Shown here: positions 25,682 through 34,266 of the stretch, one piece after another
Position numbering within the stretch: position 1 is the first letter of the stretch
Layout: every line of letters begins with the position of its first letter
From: Pseudoglutamicibacter cumminsii
GTDB taxonomy: Bacteria > Actinomycetota > Actinomycetes > Actinomycetales > Micrococcaceae
Reading direction: 5' to 3'
Length of the DNA stretch: 64,000 nt
NCBI RefSeq assembly: GCF_003143995.1
Contig: NZ_QFWG01000004.1
Coordinates: forward strand, 94,863 to 158,862
Position numbers and translations under genes: made by a program
The notes under the pieces: model-generated
What the model saw: the letters and a program-made list of their open reading frames with translations, nothing else
Told to the model about the DNA's origin: nothing
The model's database searches: none

Positions 25682-26322
25682 GTAGTTCGTATTCGTTGAT
25701 TCAGGCGGGTGCGGCCCCGCAGAATCCTGGGGTTCTGGAGCGGCTTCCGGCGGGGTTTAAGTTCGCGGCGCTGTTCGTTTTGAGCATCGTGACGTATTTG
25801 ATCCCGTGGATGGGCGTGCAGCTCGGCCTGCTGGTTGCAGCGTTTCTGATTGCTTTGCTTCCGCGGGTTCCGTTCATGCGGCTTGTGAAGTCGCTGCTGT
25901 TTTCGGTGATGATCGTGGGGCTTGTTGTGGCGATCATGGCGTGGCAACAGGACCTCGCGCGCGGCATCCACTTTGGTATGCGCCTGTTGACGCTGGTTTT
26001 GCTTGCGTTCGCGGTGACCGCATCGACCACGTTCCCGCAGATGTTGCGGGTTTTCGAGAAGATTGTGGCCCCTCTGCGGTGGGTTGGGGTCAACACGGAG
26101 AACATTTCGATGGCGATGGCGTTGACCGTCCGCTTTGTTCCGCACCTGATGGGGATGTACCGGGAGGTCCGTGAGGCGCAGATCGCTCGCGGCTTGGAGC
26201 GGAACGCGGTCGCGTTGATTGTTCCGTTGATTTTTCGCACGTTGAAAACGTCTGAACAGGTGGCTCAAGCACTTGATGCCCGCTCGTTCAACACTCAAGA
26301 GAGAGGAAATCGTAAACGATGA
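25678..26322 (+). CDS. bioN: Biotin ECF transporter transmembrane (T) component
   Basis: EcfT-type protein of 214 residues with four to five hydrophobic segments and the coupling motif region REAQIARGLERN near residue 165, which matches the Ala-Arg-Gly signature that contacts the ATPase. It overlaps bioM (GTGA) and bioY (ATGA) by four bases each, so the three proteins are likely made in fixed ratio. The T component passes ATP-driven motion to the biotin-binding BioY. Confidence 0.92.
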   Translation: MSSSYSLIQAGAAPQNPGVLERLPAGFKFAALFVLSIVTYLIPWMGVQLGLLVAAFLIALLPRVPFMRLVKSLLFSVMIVGLVVAIMAWQQDLARGIHFGMRLLTLVLLAFAVTASTTFPQMLRVFEKIVAPLRWVGVNTENISMAMALTVRFVPHLMGMYREVREAQIARGLERNAVALIVPLIFRTLKTSEQVAQALDARSFNTQERGNRKR

Positions 26323-26927
26323 CGACGACTGTGGCAGGTGAGCAGGTACGTAACGCTCGCCGTTCAAACCCGACGCTGGATGTGGTTTTGGTGGCGATGT
26401 TCGCCGCGCTGACCGCTGTTTTGGGTCTGATGCCGCCGATCACGGTGGGTGTTTTACCGGTGCCGATCACGCTGCAGACGTTGGGCGTCATGCTCGCGGG
26501 TGCTCTGCTTGGTCCGTGGCGTGGCGCGCTTTCGCAGGTTTTGCTGATCGCGCTGGTCGCGGCTGGTTTGCCGCTGCTGTCGGGTGGTCGCGGCGGCCTG
26601 GGTGCGTTGATGGGTCCGACGGGCGGCTACATTTTCGGTTGGATCCTCGGTGCGTTCGTGATCGGTTTGATGACGGTTGCGCTGTATAACCGTGCTCGTG
26701 CGGGCTGGATCAACGCGGTGAGCGTGTTCGTTGCGTGCGTTGTGGGTGGTGTCCTGGTTGTGTACCTCGCGGGTTCGACGTGGCTCACCGTCACGACTGG
26801 CCTCAACTTTGGCACCGCCATCAAGGGCAACGTCGTGTTCATGCCGGGCGACACGGCTAAGGCTGTCATCGCGACCGTGGTTGCTGTGATTGTGCATCGT
26901 TCGTACCGCGGCCTGCTCGCGAAGTAG
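26319..26927 (+). CDS. bioY: Biotin-binding S component BioY
   Basis: Membrane biotin-capture protein, 202 residues, six predicted helices. Family motifs are VPITLQTLGVMLAGALLGPWRGALSQ and GGRGGLGALMGPTGGYIFGW. It is the substrate-specific subunit of the bioMNY importer; the host may lack or supplement its own biotin synthesis. A GC-rich hairpin follows the gene. Confidence 0.95.
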   Translation: MTTTVAGEQVRNARRSNPTLDVVLVAMFAALTAVLGLMPPITVGVLPVPITLQTLGVMLAGALLGPWRGALSQVLLIALVAAGLPLLSGGRGGLGALMGPTGGYIFGWILGAFVIGLMTVALYNRARAGWINAVSVFVACVVGGVLVVYLAGSTWLTVTTGLNFGTAIKGNVVFMPGDTAKAVIATVVAVIVHRSYRGLLAK

Positions 26928-26935
26928 GCGGATAG

Positions 26936-26964
26936 CGGCGGCCGGTCGTTGCGGCCGGCCGCCG
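26936..26964 (+). terminator. GC-rich hairpin after bioY, possible terminator
   Basis: Ten-pair stem CGGCGGCCGG / CCGGCCGCCG with a nine-base loop, about ten bases after the bioY stop. No T-tract follows, so termination would be of the weak actinobacterial type. Confidence 0.5.
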
Positions 26965-26976
26965 TCGCCTCCCGCT

Positions 26977-27010
26977 GCGGAGGCATGAGTGCAGCGGAGG
27001 CATGAGTGCA
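26977..27010 (+). repeat. Perfect 17-base tandem duplication before DUF2891 gene
   Basis: Two identical units of GCGGAGGCATGAGTGCA in direct succession, just upstream of the DUF2891 start at 27022. The unit includes GGAGG and an ATG. Confidence 0.8.
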
Positions 27011-27021
27011 AGAATTGCTGT

Positions 27022-28101
27022 ATGCCTGAATTGACGCTCCAGAACTACGCTGAACCGTTCGCGAAGGTTGTGATCGACAACCTCACAACCGAGTTCCCGT
27101 ACGCCGCGCACCACGTGCAGCGGGACGAAACGGACCTGCTGCAGCCGCGGCAGATGCATCCGGCGTTCGCTAACTCGTTCGACTGGCATTCCAGCGTGCA
27201 CATGCATTGGCTGGGCACGCAGCTGGTTGAGCATGTGAGCGCTGACGCCGCGGCCTGCATCGTGGGCTTGCTGCAGAAGCACCTGACCGCGGAGAACATG
27301 CGGGTTGAGGCCGAGTACGTGGCCGTGAACCCGTCGTGGGAGCGCCCGTATGGGTGGGCGTGGGCCGCGCAGCTGGTCGATGCGCTGTATGAGTCCCGCG
27401 TTCCGGAGCTGGCCGCGCTCGCCGAGGGTGCCCGGCCGCTGCTGGATGCGGTTATGGATGCGGTGCGGGCGTGGCTGCCTGCGATGCCGGAGCCGGTCCG
27501 TCACGGTGTTCACTCGAATACGGCGTTCGGTATGCGGCGGTTGATGTTGGTTGCCCGGCGGCGGGGTTACGCGGACGTCGCGGAGCTGATCACTGAGCAT
27601 GCGCGGCGCTTCTACGCGGACGATGCGCGGTGGCCGTTCGCGTACGAGCGTTCCGGCCACGACTTCCTCTCCGCCGGCATGTGCGAAGCGGACCTCATGT
27701 GTGAGGTTCTGGCGGCCGATGCGGAGGGTGAGCTTGCCGGCTGGCTTCCGGGGTTCATGGCTGAGCTCGCGGAGGACGCCCGCTCACGCACGGCCGACAC
27801 TGCCCAGTTGCCGCGGGTTTTGCAGGCGGTCGCCCCTATCGATGCGAGCGACGGCCACCAGTCCCACCTGGACGGGCTGGGTCTCACGCTCGCGGCCTCG
27901 GGCCTGCGTGTAGCGTGGGCGTTGGACGCGCTCGATGCGGAACCAGAGCTCGCGGCGGCGTTGCGTGATGCGGCACCTCAGCTGATGCGCAACGGCTTGG
28001 CCGCGGCGACCACAGACGAGTTCATGGCCTCGCATTGGCTCGCGACGTTCGGCTGGGAGGCGCTCGCCGAGCTGAGCCGGCCAGATCTAGTCGGCGAGTA
28101 G
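27022..28101 (+). CDS. DUF2891 family protein
   Basis: Cytoplasmic protein of 359 residues recognised as DUF2891 from FDWHSSVHMHWLG near residue 50, ERPYGWAWAAQL, GVHSNTAFGMRR, WPFAYERSGHDFLSAGMCEADLM and the C-terminal SHWLATFGWEAL. The predicted fold is all-alpha, and His and Glu residues are conserved in a toroid-like arrangement similar to glycan-processing enzymes, but no reaction is known to me. The start is ATG 27022, without a clear ribosome binding site; AAGAAT ends six bases upstream, so leaderless translation is possible. Its end overlaps the convergent glutaredoxin-like gene by 15 bases. Confidence 0.8.
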   Translation: MPELTLQNYAEPFAKVVIDNLTTEFPYAAHHVQRDETDLLQPRQMHPAFANSFDWHSSVHMHWLGTQLVEHVSADAAACIVGLLQKHLTAENMRVEAEYVAVNPSWERPYGWAWAAQLVDALYESRVPELAALAEGARPLLDAVMDAVRAWLPAMPEPVRHGVHSNTAFGMRRLMLVARRRGYADVAELITEHARRFYADDARWPFAYERSGHDFLSAGMCEADLMCEVLAADAEGELAGWLPGFMAELAEDARSRTADTAQLPRVLQAVAPIDASDGHQSHLDGLGLTLAASGLRVAWALDALDAEPELAAALRDAAPQLMRNGLAAATTDEFMASHWLATFGWEALAELSRPDLVGE

Positions 28102-28353
28102 CCCGTTGGCGCGGAGGCTCGCGGCGAGCTCGTCATTGCTTGGCTCCACGAGGTGCGAGTCGTCAGGGAACACGACCACCGGGATGTTCTTCCGCCCGGA
28201 GATCTCTTCGGCGACGTCCGCCATGTCTGGCTGTGCGACGAGGTCGATGTAGTTGAACTCGATGCCGTGTTCGTTCATGAACGCCTCTGCGCGGCGGCAG
28301 TCTTTGCACCAGTCGGCGCCGTACATCGTCACGGTTTTCACGTTTTGCTCCAT
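28087..28353 (-). CDS. Glutaredoxin-like protein (mycoredoxin/NrdH type)
   Basis: Small thioredoxin-fold protein of 88 residues. VTMYGADWCKDCRRAEAFM holds the WCxxC redox site, and KNIPVVVFPDDSHLVEPS holds the cis-Pro (the TVP-type motif, here IPVV) and the following loop. The length and CxxC suggest a mycoredoxin-like enzyme working with mycothiol, the actinobacterial thiol. Convergent with DUF2891 with a 15-base overlap of coding ends. Confidence 0.88.
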   Translation of the reverse strand: MEQNVKTVTMYGADWCKDCRRAEAFMNEHGIEFNYIDLVAQPDMADVAEEISGRKNIPVVVFPDDSHLVEPSNDELAASLRANGLLAD

Positions 28354-28392
28354 GCCTTCAGTGTAGGAGGGTTCGCCGGGAGTGTAGAGAAG

Positions 28393-28436
28393 GGCCCCGG
28401 GGATCAGTTCAGTTTGTTGAACTGATCCCCGGGGCC
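28393..28436. terminator. Strong bidirectional terminator
   Basis: Perfect 19-pair stem beginning GGCCCCGGGGATCAG with a six-base loop (28412-28417). TTCTTGTTTT follows on the plus strand. It lies after the 3' end of the minus-strand surface protein gene and before the glutaredoxin-like gene. Confidence 0.9.
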
Positions 28437-28485
28437 TTCTTGTTTTCCCGAAAGCGTTAGCTTGCGGTGTTAGTTGCTCGCGATG

Positions 28486-30432
28486 TTAGTTCTCCTCGCG
28501 GGCTCCGCCGTTGCGGCGTACGGCGAGGGTGGCTGCACCGCCGAGGACCATCGCCGCGGCAGCGAGCGTGATCCACGAGGCGACGTCCGCACCCGTGTTC
28601 GCGAGGTTGCCGCCACCCGTGCTCGAGCCGGCATCCACGCCCGGTGCCGGAGTAGTTGGTGCCTCACCCGATGGAGCTGCATCGGTTGGATCAGCAGACG
28701 GTTCCTCGCCCGGAGCTGGGTCCTCGGTAGGTGCCGGGGTTGGATCCTCAGTCGGTGCTGGGTTCTCGGTTGGCACTGGGGTCGGTTCATCGCCTGGAGG
28801 CGGCGTTGGGCAGATCGTCTTGAGGGTGCCTTCGCGCAGTGAGATGTCGTCGGTGTTGTTGTCGTCAGCGTAGAACACCGGAACCGCACCGTCCTTGCAC
28901 TGGCTGATGTCAGCGATCGCAACGCCTTCGTTCGCGTAGTTCTGGGTTTCGCTTGGGCGGTTCATAACCTGCGCGACAGTCAGCTTGCCGGCGGATTCAG
29001 CGGAAGCGGACTTCATCGTGGCCGTCTCAGCGCCGGCATCTTCGCCTTCGCCGTACTCAGGGGTGAGGACCGCGATGCGGCCTTCGCACGCGTCGTCGCA
29101 GATGGCCCACAGCTGGTCGCGTTCAGCATCGAACTGGACTTCGGCGACAACGTCGAGGCCAGTTTCGATGTCGGCGATGCGCTGGAAGCTGCCGTCTTCG
29201 TTGAGGACGTAGAGGTAGACGTGGCCGGTGCCTTCAATGCCGACTGCGAACACGCCGCCGTGGTGTGCAGGGTAGGCGGCTGGGTCGTATGCCTTGCCGG
29301 TGGCTTCGTCCTGGATCTTGTTCTCGACGAGCCATGCGTCTGGGATCCAGCTGAGGCCCTCGATGCCGGAGTTAGCGCCAAGGCCTGGGAAGTCTTTTGC
29401 GAGGTTCCACTCGTGTGTGGCCTTGAGTTCGCCGTTCTCAGCGGCGGTGTCTGGGGCGTCGAACGCGAGGACTGCCGGGCGGGAGTCCTTCTTGTTGTCG
29501 TTGTCGCGTTCGGTGCCAACGAAGATCTTGCTTGGTGCACCGGCAGCGCGGGTCACGGACTCGGCGTCCGGGGTTCCGGTGCCGTCAGCGTACTTAAGGG
29601 TGAACTTCTGCAGTTCAGCGCCGCGGTTCTCTTCGGTGCCGTCGAGTCGCAACAGGGTACCGTTGCCGTTTTCAGCAACCCACAGGTATGGCTTGCCGCT
29701 ACCGAATGTGCCTGCGGCCTGCCAGTAGAGGCCGGACCAGTCGCCGCGGGCATCGTCGGCATCGTGCAGTGGCTTGACGGTCTGCCCGCCTGGCCACGGA
29801 ACTGGGTTGAGCGGATCGTTCGGATCGCCTGGGTCGCCCGGCTCTTCTGGGAGCTCTTCACACTGGTTTGGGCCGCCCTTGGTGGAGGCGAAGGTGTCGA
29901 TCAGGTCGCCGGTGAAGTCTGGGCAGCGGCCGTAGGTGACGTCTGCGTGGCCTGTCCATTCGTAGCTGAGGACTGGGTCTTTGGCGATTGCGTCTTTTAC
30001 GGTTTCGCCTTCAGCTGGTGGTGCGTAGAGGTTGACGGAGTCGTTCTTGCCGAGGCCGAAATCGAAGCCCGGGGTAGGGCCTTGCGCCTGGTCGAGCACA
30101 AAGTAGCCGTTGCTTGGGACCACGGAGCCTTCCGGCAGGACGTAGGTGTGGCCGTCCTTGGTGGGCTCGTTGTCGGTGAAGATGTAGCCGGTGAGGTCTA
30201 CGGCGTCGCCGGTTGGGTTGCCGAACTCGACCCAGTCGGTGTCGTCACCGTTGGATTCGACTTCGTTGATGACCACCGGAAGTTCGGTGTCTGGTGCGGC
30301 GGTTGCTTGCGTTGGCAAGAATGCGGCGCCACCGAGGGTTGCGGCGAGCGCTGTTGCGAACGATGCGACGGTCAGCTTCCGCGCGAACGTGCGCTTGTCA
30401 GCGGATTCGTGTGAGCGATGAGGCATAGTCAT
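28486..30432 (-). CDS. Sortase-anchored surface protein with lamin-tail and phytase-like domains
   Basis: A 648-residue exported protein. A signal peptide (about residues 1-46, ending TQATAA) precedes a lamin-tail domain (LPVVINEVESNGDDTDWVEF, about 50-195). An esterase-like/phytase-like beta-propeller region follows (GIEGLSWIPDAWLVEN, HHGGVFAVGIEGTG, VQFDAERDQLWAICDD). A Pro/Thr/Glu stalk of PT/AP repeats leads to the sorting signal LANTG, a hydrophobic helix and the basic tail RRNGGAREEN. LAxTG is the pentapeptide preferred by class E sortases of high-GC Gram-positives, so the protein should be cell-wall linked. Enzymatic activity is not proven. The strong hairpin downstream should end its transcript. 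Confidence 0.85.
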   Translation of the reverse strand: MTMPHRSHESADKRTFARKLTVASFATALAATLGGAAFLPTQATAAPDTELPVVINEVESNGDDTDWVEFGNPTGDAVDLTGYIFTDNEPTKDGHTYVLPEGSVVPSNGYFVLDQAQGPTPGFDFGLGKNDSVNLYAPPAEGETVKDAIAKDPVLSYEWTGHADVTYGRCPDFTGDLIDTFASTKGGPNQCEELPEEPGDPGDPNDPLNPVPWPGGQTVKPLHDADDARGDWSGLYWQAAGTFGSGKPYLWVAENGNGTLLRLDGTEENRGAELQKFTLKYADGTGTPDAESVTRAAGAPSKIFVGTERDNDNKKDSRPAVLAFDAPDTAAENGELKATHEWNLAKDFPGLGANSGIEGLSWIPDAWLVENKIQDEATGKAYDPAAYPAHHGGVFAVGIEGTGHVYLYVLNEDGSFQRIADIETGLDVVAEVQFDAERDQLWAICDDACEGRIAVLTPEYGEGEDAGAETATMKSASAESAGKLTVAQVMNRPSETQNYANEGVAIADISQCKDGAVPVFYADDNNTDDISLREGTLKTICPTPPPGDEPTPVPTENPAPTEDPTPAPTEDPAPGEEPSADPTDAAPSGEAPTTPAPGVDAGSSTGGGNLANTGADVASWITLAAAAMVLGGAATLAVRRNGGAREEN

Positions 30433-30541
30433 GCGACCCAGGATGCTGTAGCGGCGCTAACTGTGGGTTAACGGCCGGTTGCGGGGTGCTTGAACCGCTA
30501 AGAAATTTGAGCCGCCCAGAACTCTGAACCACCGGGAACGG

Positions 30542-31228
30542 TCAGGAAGCGACCTCGATGATCCCGTGGACCATGAACCAGAGCCCCAGCGCGCAAAAGA
30601 CCAGGCCCGCGAACAGGTCGAGGTGTTGCAGCCATCGTTGCATCCGTGTGCGCAGTGCCGGGGCGCCTGCGATGAGCGCGATGAGCGCGAACCAACTGAA
30701 CGTGACCGCGACCAGCAGCACCATGAGGGCGCCGATCTGCCACAGCGGGCGGTCGACCGCGATGAACGGGGAGAACATCGCGGTGATATAGATCAGGAAC
30801 TTAGGGTTGGCGAGGTTCGTTGCAAGGCCGCGCCACCAGGAACCCCAGAAACCGAGCGCGGCCGGGTTGGTGTCAGATTGTTCTGCCCAGTCTCCGCCGG
30901 AGTTGATGATCTCGGGGTTGTGGCGCGTCGAATACCAGCCGCGCAACGCGCCCCACCCCATCCAGATGAGCACGCCCCCACCCACGATTTGCAGCGCGGA
31001 ACCGAGCCACGGGACGGAGCGCATCAGGAAACCGAGCCCCGCGAACGCTAACGCGAGATAGAACGCGACAGATGTGGTGACTCCGAGCGCCGCGGCAACG
31101 CCTTCGCGGCGGGAACCCGCGAGCGAGCGGTACAAAACCACGAACAGATCCGGCCCAGGCGACATCAAACCGGCCGCCCACGTCACGAGCAGCGGGAGGA
31201 GCGATGCGAGAAAGGCCGTAGTTTCCAC
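30542..31228 (-). CDS. LysE/RhtB-family amino acid exporter
   Basis: Membrane protein of 228 residues with about six helices. The family signature is TWAAGLMSPGPDLFVVLYRSLAGSRREGV in pieces, with GWGALRGWYS and GLATNLANPKFLIYITAMFSPF later. Members export basic or neutral amino acids or homoserine lactone. The GTG at 31228 is supported by TAGACT ending seven bases upstream and no ribosome binding site, the leaderless geometry. A longer frame begins at 31327 but its extra residues do not look like the family. Confidence 0.87.
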   Translation of the reverse strand: METTAFLASLLPLLVTWAAGLMSPGPDLFVVLYRSLAGSRREGVAAALGVTTSVAFYLALAFAGLGFLMRSVPWLGSALQIVGGGVLIWMGWGALRGWYSTRHNPEIINSGGDWAEQSDTNPAALGFWGSWWRGLATNLANPKFLIYITAMFSPFIAVDRPLWQIGALMVLLVAVTFSWFALIALIAGAPALRTRMQRWLQHLDLFAGLVFCALGLWFMVHGIIEVAS

Positions 31229-31235
31229 TCGAGAC

Positions 31236-31241
31236 AGTCTA
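31236..31241 (-). promoter_or_regulatory. Probable -10 hexamer of leaderless lysE-type transcript
   Basis: TAGACT on the minus strand, seven bases before the GTG start of the LysE-family gene. Confidence 0.45.
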
Positions 31242-31486
31242 GTGAAAGACAACTGACCCCAGTTAACTGCAGCGGCCCCGCACTCATGCGTGAGGCGAGG
31301 CCGGCAGTGCAAATGATGACGATGCACCCCTTCATGGTGACGCGGTGCGGCTTAGTGCCTGCGTGGATGCCGCCAGAGGGCGCTCCGAGTATGCGTCTAT
31401 TGTTAGAAAGGTGCCCCACCAGCATAGGTGGTGTTGGGCGCGAGTTCAGAATGTGACACGGTCAAGGCACGGGCGAGGTGAGTTGC

Positions 31487-31957
31487 GTGAGTAGCGAGTA
31501 TTGGAAGCAGGCTTGGGCGGTGCTGAACGGGTCTCAGCCGGGGAACATCGCGGAGGCTTCGGCTGATGCGAGCCACGTGTTGTTGAAGGTTTCGCCGCAG
31601 GATCTTGCGGAGCCAGCCCCCGCATCGAACGCTGTAGTGACGCACGCGCCGATGGGCGACTACGACGTCGTGGAGGTCGCGATCTTTGATCAGCCTGCCG
31701 CCCGCATCCGTTGGGTTGCGGACGCCGATGAGAGCGCCGGCATGATCAGTTCCGTCAAGGCATTGCCGGGCAAGCACTTCGACGCGGGTGAGGCCCAGCA
31801 ACAGCTCGATGCGGTGGTGCGGCAGTTGCGGTTCGCGGCCGCTGATGAGGCGTGGAACGCTGGCGCGGACGAACTGTTTACGGTCGTGAAGGCGGGCGAG
31901 AAGGACGCGCTCGTCGAGGACGGGTGGGAAGTCGTCGCGGAGGTCACGGTTTCCTAA
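31487..31957 (+). CDS. Hypothetical protein
   Basis: A 156-residue soluble acidic protein I do not recognise. It starts SSEYWKQAWAVLNGSQPG, has a central YDVVEVAIFDQPAARIRWV and ends with GADELFTVVKAGEKDALVEDGWEVVAEVTVS. It is Ala/Val-rich with mixed alpha/beta character and no membrane segment. GTG 31487 has GAGGTGAG upstream; GTG 31478 is an alternative. It is 35 bases upstream of the CPBP protease gene, which seems to have its own promoter. Codon use fits the neighbours. Confidence 0.7.
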   Translation: MSSEYWKQAWAVLNGSQPGNIAEASADASHVLLKVSPQDLAEPAPASNAVVTHAPMGDYDVVEVAIFDQPAARIRWVADADESAGMISSVKALPGKHFDAGEAQQQLDAVVRQLRFAAADEAWNAGADELFTVVKAGEKDALVEDGWEVVAEVTVS

Positions 31958-31980
31958 GCCGCCCCGTGGCTGGCCGGGTT

Positions 31981-31986
31981 TAGGGT
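31981..31986 (+). promoter_or_regulatory. Probable -10 hexamer of leaderless CPBP protease transcript
   Basis: TAGGGT, six bases, then ATG at 31993; identical in layout to the PepSY lipoprotein promoter at 13860. Confidence 0.45.
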
Positions 31987-31992
31987 TAAGGC

Positions 31993-33006
31993 ATGAGTTC
32001 TCAGCCGCCACAGGGTCCACCATCGCCGCAGGATTCGCAGCCACCATACGGCCAGCCACCATACGGCCAACCGCAGCATCAGCCGCAGTATCAGCCGGGA
32101 CAGGGGCAGTATCAGCCGCAGCAGTACCCGGCGCATCCGCAGTTTCAGCATCAGGGGCAGTTCGGGCAGCAGGGCCAGTTTCAGCCGCCGCCGCATCAGC
32201 CGCAGGGTAAGCCGAAGCGTTTCCCGCATCCTGTAGCGCAGCTGGGTGGTTTCACGTGGTGGGACCTCGTGGCCACTATCGCCTACGTCCTCCTGTTGTT
32301 TATTGGTCTGGGCGCGCTGATCCTGTTCATTCCGGGTGTCGCGCCGTTGTTCAACGGCAACGAGCCGCTCGCGAACGTTGTGGTGTTGCTGTTCACGTAT
32401 GCGGTGGTTGCGGTGCTCGCGATGATCGCGCTGGGCAACGAGCTGTGGAAGTCGTTCAAGACGTTCCGCTGGTATCCGTGGGCTAAGTACTTGTGCATCC
32501 CGGGTTTGTGGCTGGGCACGATTCTGGTGAACATCTTGATCCAGCTGCTGTGGACTGCGATCTCGGGTGACACGCCAACGCAGTCTCAGAATCAGCAGAT
32601 GGCTGAGGGCCTCGCTAGCGCGGTTCCGTGGTGGCTTATCGGCCTTGCGATTGTGCCGTTGGGCCCGCTGGTTGAGGAGTTTTTCTTCCGGCACCTGATG
32701 ATCGGAAAGCTGTCCCGCTGGGTGAACCAGTGGGTTCTGATGGTCGGTTCGTCGGTTTTGTTCATGTTCTTGCACTTTGTGGGTGCCGGCGAGATGCCGA
32801 GCGTATCCACCGGCGCCCCGTACCTGGTGATGGGCCTGGTTTTCGGTATCGCGTACATCTTGAGCGGTAAGTCGATCGCGTATTCGTGGATTCTGCACAT
32901 GTTCAACAACGGGGTTGCGTTGCTGCTCATGTACACGTTGCAGGCGAACGGTGCCCCTGACGTTCCTCCGAGCACGCTGTGGATGGGTTGGCTGATGCAT
33001 GCATGA
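31993..33006 (+). CDS. CPBP-family intramembrane metalloprotease
   Basis: Protein of 337 residues. The first 75 residues are a Gln/Pro/Tyr-rich disordered cytoplasmic region with YGQPPYGQPQ-type repeats. The membrane domain carries the Abi/CAAX signature: EEFFFRHLM near residue 225 (the EExxxR glutamates), FMFLHF (His) and the final HMFNN. Such enzymes are membrane-embedded glutamic or metal proteases; bacterial members mature peptides, self-protect against bacteriocins or regulate signalling. Substrate unknown. It overlaps the following MFS gene by four bases (ATGA). Confidence 0.87.
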   Translation: MSSQPPQGPPSPQDSQPPYGQPPYGQPQHQPQYQPGQGQYQPQQYPAHPQFQHQGQFGQQGQFQPPPHQPQGKPKRFPHPVAQLGGFTWWDLVATIAYVLLLFIGLGALILFIPGVAPLFNGNEPLANVVVLLFTYAVVAVLAMIALGNELWKSFKTFRWYPWAKYLCIPGLWLGTILVNILIQLLWTAISGDTPTQSQNQQMAEGLASAVPWWLIGLAIVPLGPLVEEFFFRHLMIGKLSRWVNQWVLMVGSSVLFMFLHFVGAGEMPSVSTGAPYLVMGLVFGIAYILSGKSIAYSWILHMFNNGVALLLMYTLQANGAPDVPPSTLWMGWLMHA

Positions 33007-34238
33007 GTGCATCTGCCGCCTTTAGTGGGCATCGCCGTGGGTCTGCCGGCTACCGGCGGATGATCATTGCGTTGTTCGCGGCGGGTGTCGCGACGTTCGC
33101 GCAGCTGTATTCGTTCCAGGGTGTTTTGCCGCAGATTTCCAGGGCGCATGGCGTTCCGGAGTCGAGTGCGGCGTTGACGGTTTCGTTCGCGACGCTGGGG
33201 TTGGCTGTTGCGGTTCTGCCGTGGTCGGTGGTGGCTGACAGGCGTGGCCGGCGCACGACGATGCGGGTCGCCCTGGTTGCGGCCGTCGCGTTGGGTTTGG
33301 TGGTTCCCTGGTCGCCGTCTTTTGAAGTTCTGTTGGGTTTGCGGTTCCTTGAGGGGCTCGCGCTGGGCGGCATCCCGGCTGTTGCGTTGACGTATTTGGC
33401 TGATGAGGTTGAGCGTTCGGTCGCCTCAGTTGCGGCGGGAACGTATGTTGCCGGTACGACGCTGGGCGGCTTATTTGGACGCATGCTGGCTGGGCCGTTG
33501 GGTGAGGTTTTCGGTTGGCGGCTCGGTAGTTTTTCTGTCGCGTTGAGTGCTGCGGTTGCGGGGCTCGTGTTCTTTGTGACGGCGCCGGAACCGCGTGGTT
33601 TCGAGCCTGTCGTGCGGAAGTCTGACCGCGATATCCGGCTCATCACCAAGCTCGGTTGGGGGCTTAAGAACCCGCACTTGCTGGCGCTGTTCGTGCAGAG
33701 TGCCTTGTTGATGGGCGGGTTCGTCGCCGTCTATAACTACATGGGTTTCCGGCTCGAGGCTCCGCCGTTCCTGGTTCCCACATCGTTGGCTTCGCTAGTT
33801 TTCTTGACGTATCTGGCGGGAACGTACACGTCAGCGTGGGCGGGGCGGCTCGCTAGCCGCAGAAGCAGGTTCACGGTTCTGGTGGGTTCGGCGTGCTTGA
33901 TGTTCGCGGGGCTTCTGATCACGTTGGTTCCGTGGATTCCGGGGATCATCGTGGGTCTCGCGGTGTTCACCGGTGGGTTCTTTGGTGCGCACGCGGTCGC
34001 CTCGAGTTGGGTTCCGGCGATCGCGACGCGCGGCCGGGCCCAAGCCTCGAGCCTGTACAACCTCGCGTATTACACGGGTTCCTCGCTGTTCGGTTGGGCT
34101 GTCGGGTTCGCGTTCCAAGGCGCGCAGTGGGGCGGCGTGGTCATGTTCGTGGGCGTGCTGATCTCCATCGCGGTGGTCACGGCCGTCACGGTTCTGCCGC
34201 GTGACGCCGCCTCTGGCGCGGCTGCTGCCGCCGACTAA
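33003..34238 (+). CDS. MFS transporter
   Basis: A 411-residue, 12-helix MFS protein. Helix 1 includes FAAGVATFAQLYSFQGVLPQI, the 2-3 loop VVADRRGRRTTMRVAL is the classic MFS motif A, and GLALGGIPAVALTYLADEVE and AGRLASRRSRFTVLVG are further markers. The first helices resemble the YybF/YnfM group, inner-membrane exporters of arabinose-like or drug substrates. The start ATG 33003 overlaps the protease stop, so the two are co-translated. Confidence 0.87.
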   Translation: MSASAAFSGHRRGSAGYRRMIIALFAAGVATFAQLYSFQGVLPQISRAHGVPESSAALTVSFATLGLAVAVLPWSVVADRRGRRTTMRVALVAAVALGLVVPWSPSFEVLLGLRFLEGLALGGIPAVALTYLADEVERSVASVAAGTYVAGTTLGGLFGRMLAGPLGEVFGWRLGSFSVALSAAVAGLVFFVTAPEPRGFEPVVRKSDRDIRLITKLGWGLKNPHLLALFVQSALLMGGFVAVYNYMGFRLEAPPFLVPTSLASLVFLTYLAGTYTSAWAGRLASRRSRFTVLVGSACLMFAGLLITLVPWIPGIIVGLAVFTGGFFGAHAVASSWVPAIATRGRAQASSLYNLAYYTGSSLFGWAVGFAFQGAQWGGVVMFVGVLISIAVVTAVTVLPRDAASGAAAAAD

Positions 34239-34266
34239 GCTGCTCTTGCGCGCCGCCGACTAGACT

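Noticed and set aside
28393..28436. 19-base perfect inverted repeat as an insertion-sequence end
   Set aside because: Single hairpin with a short loop and T-rich flank at a gene end; a terminator explains it.
29221..30414. 397-codon plus-strand open frame opposite the surface protein
   Set aside because: The minus strand encodes a coherent protein with signal peptide, domains and sorting signal; the plus frame is a Val/Gly/Cys-rich shadow.
31954..33012. 352-codon minus-strand frame opposite the CPBP protease
   Set aside because: Arg/Gln/His-rich shadow of a Gln/Pro-rich and hydrophobic protein.
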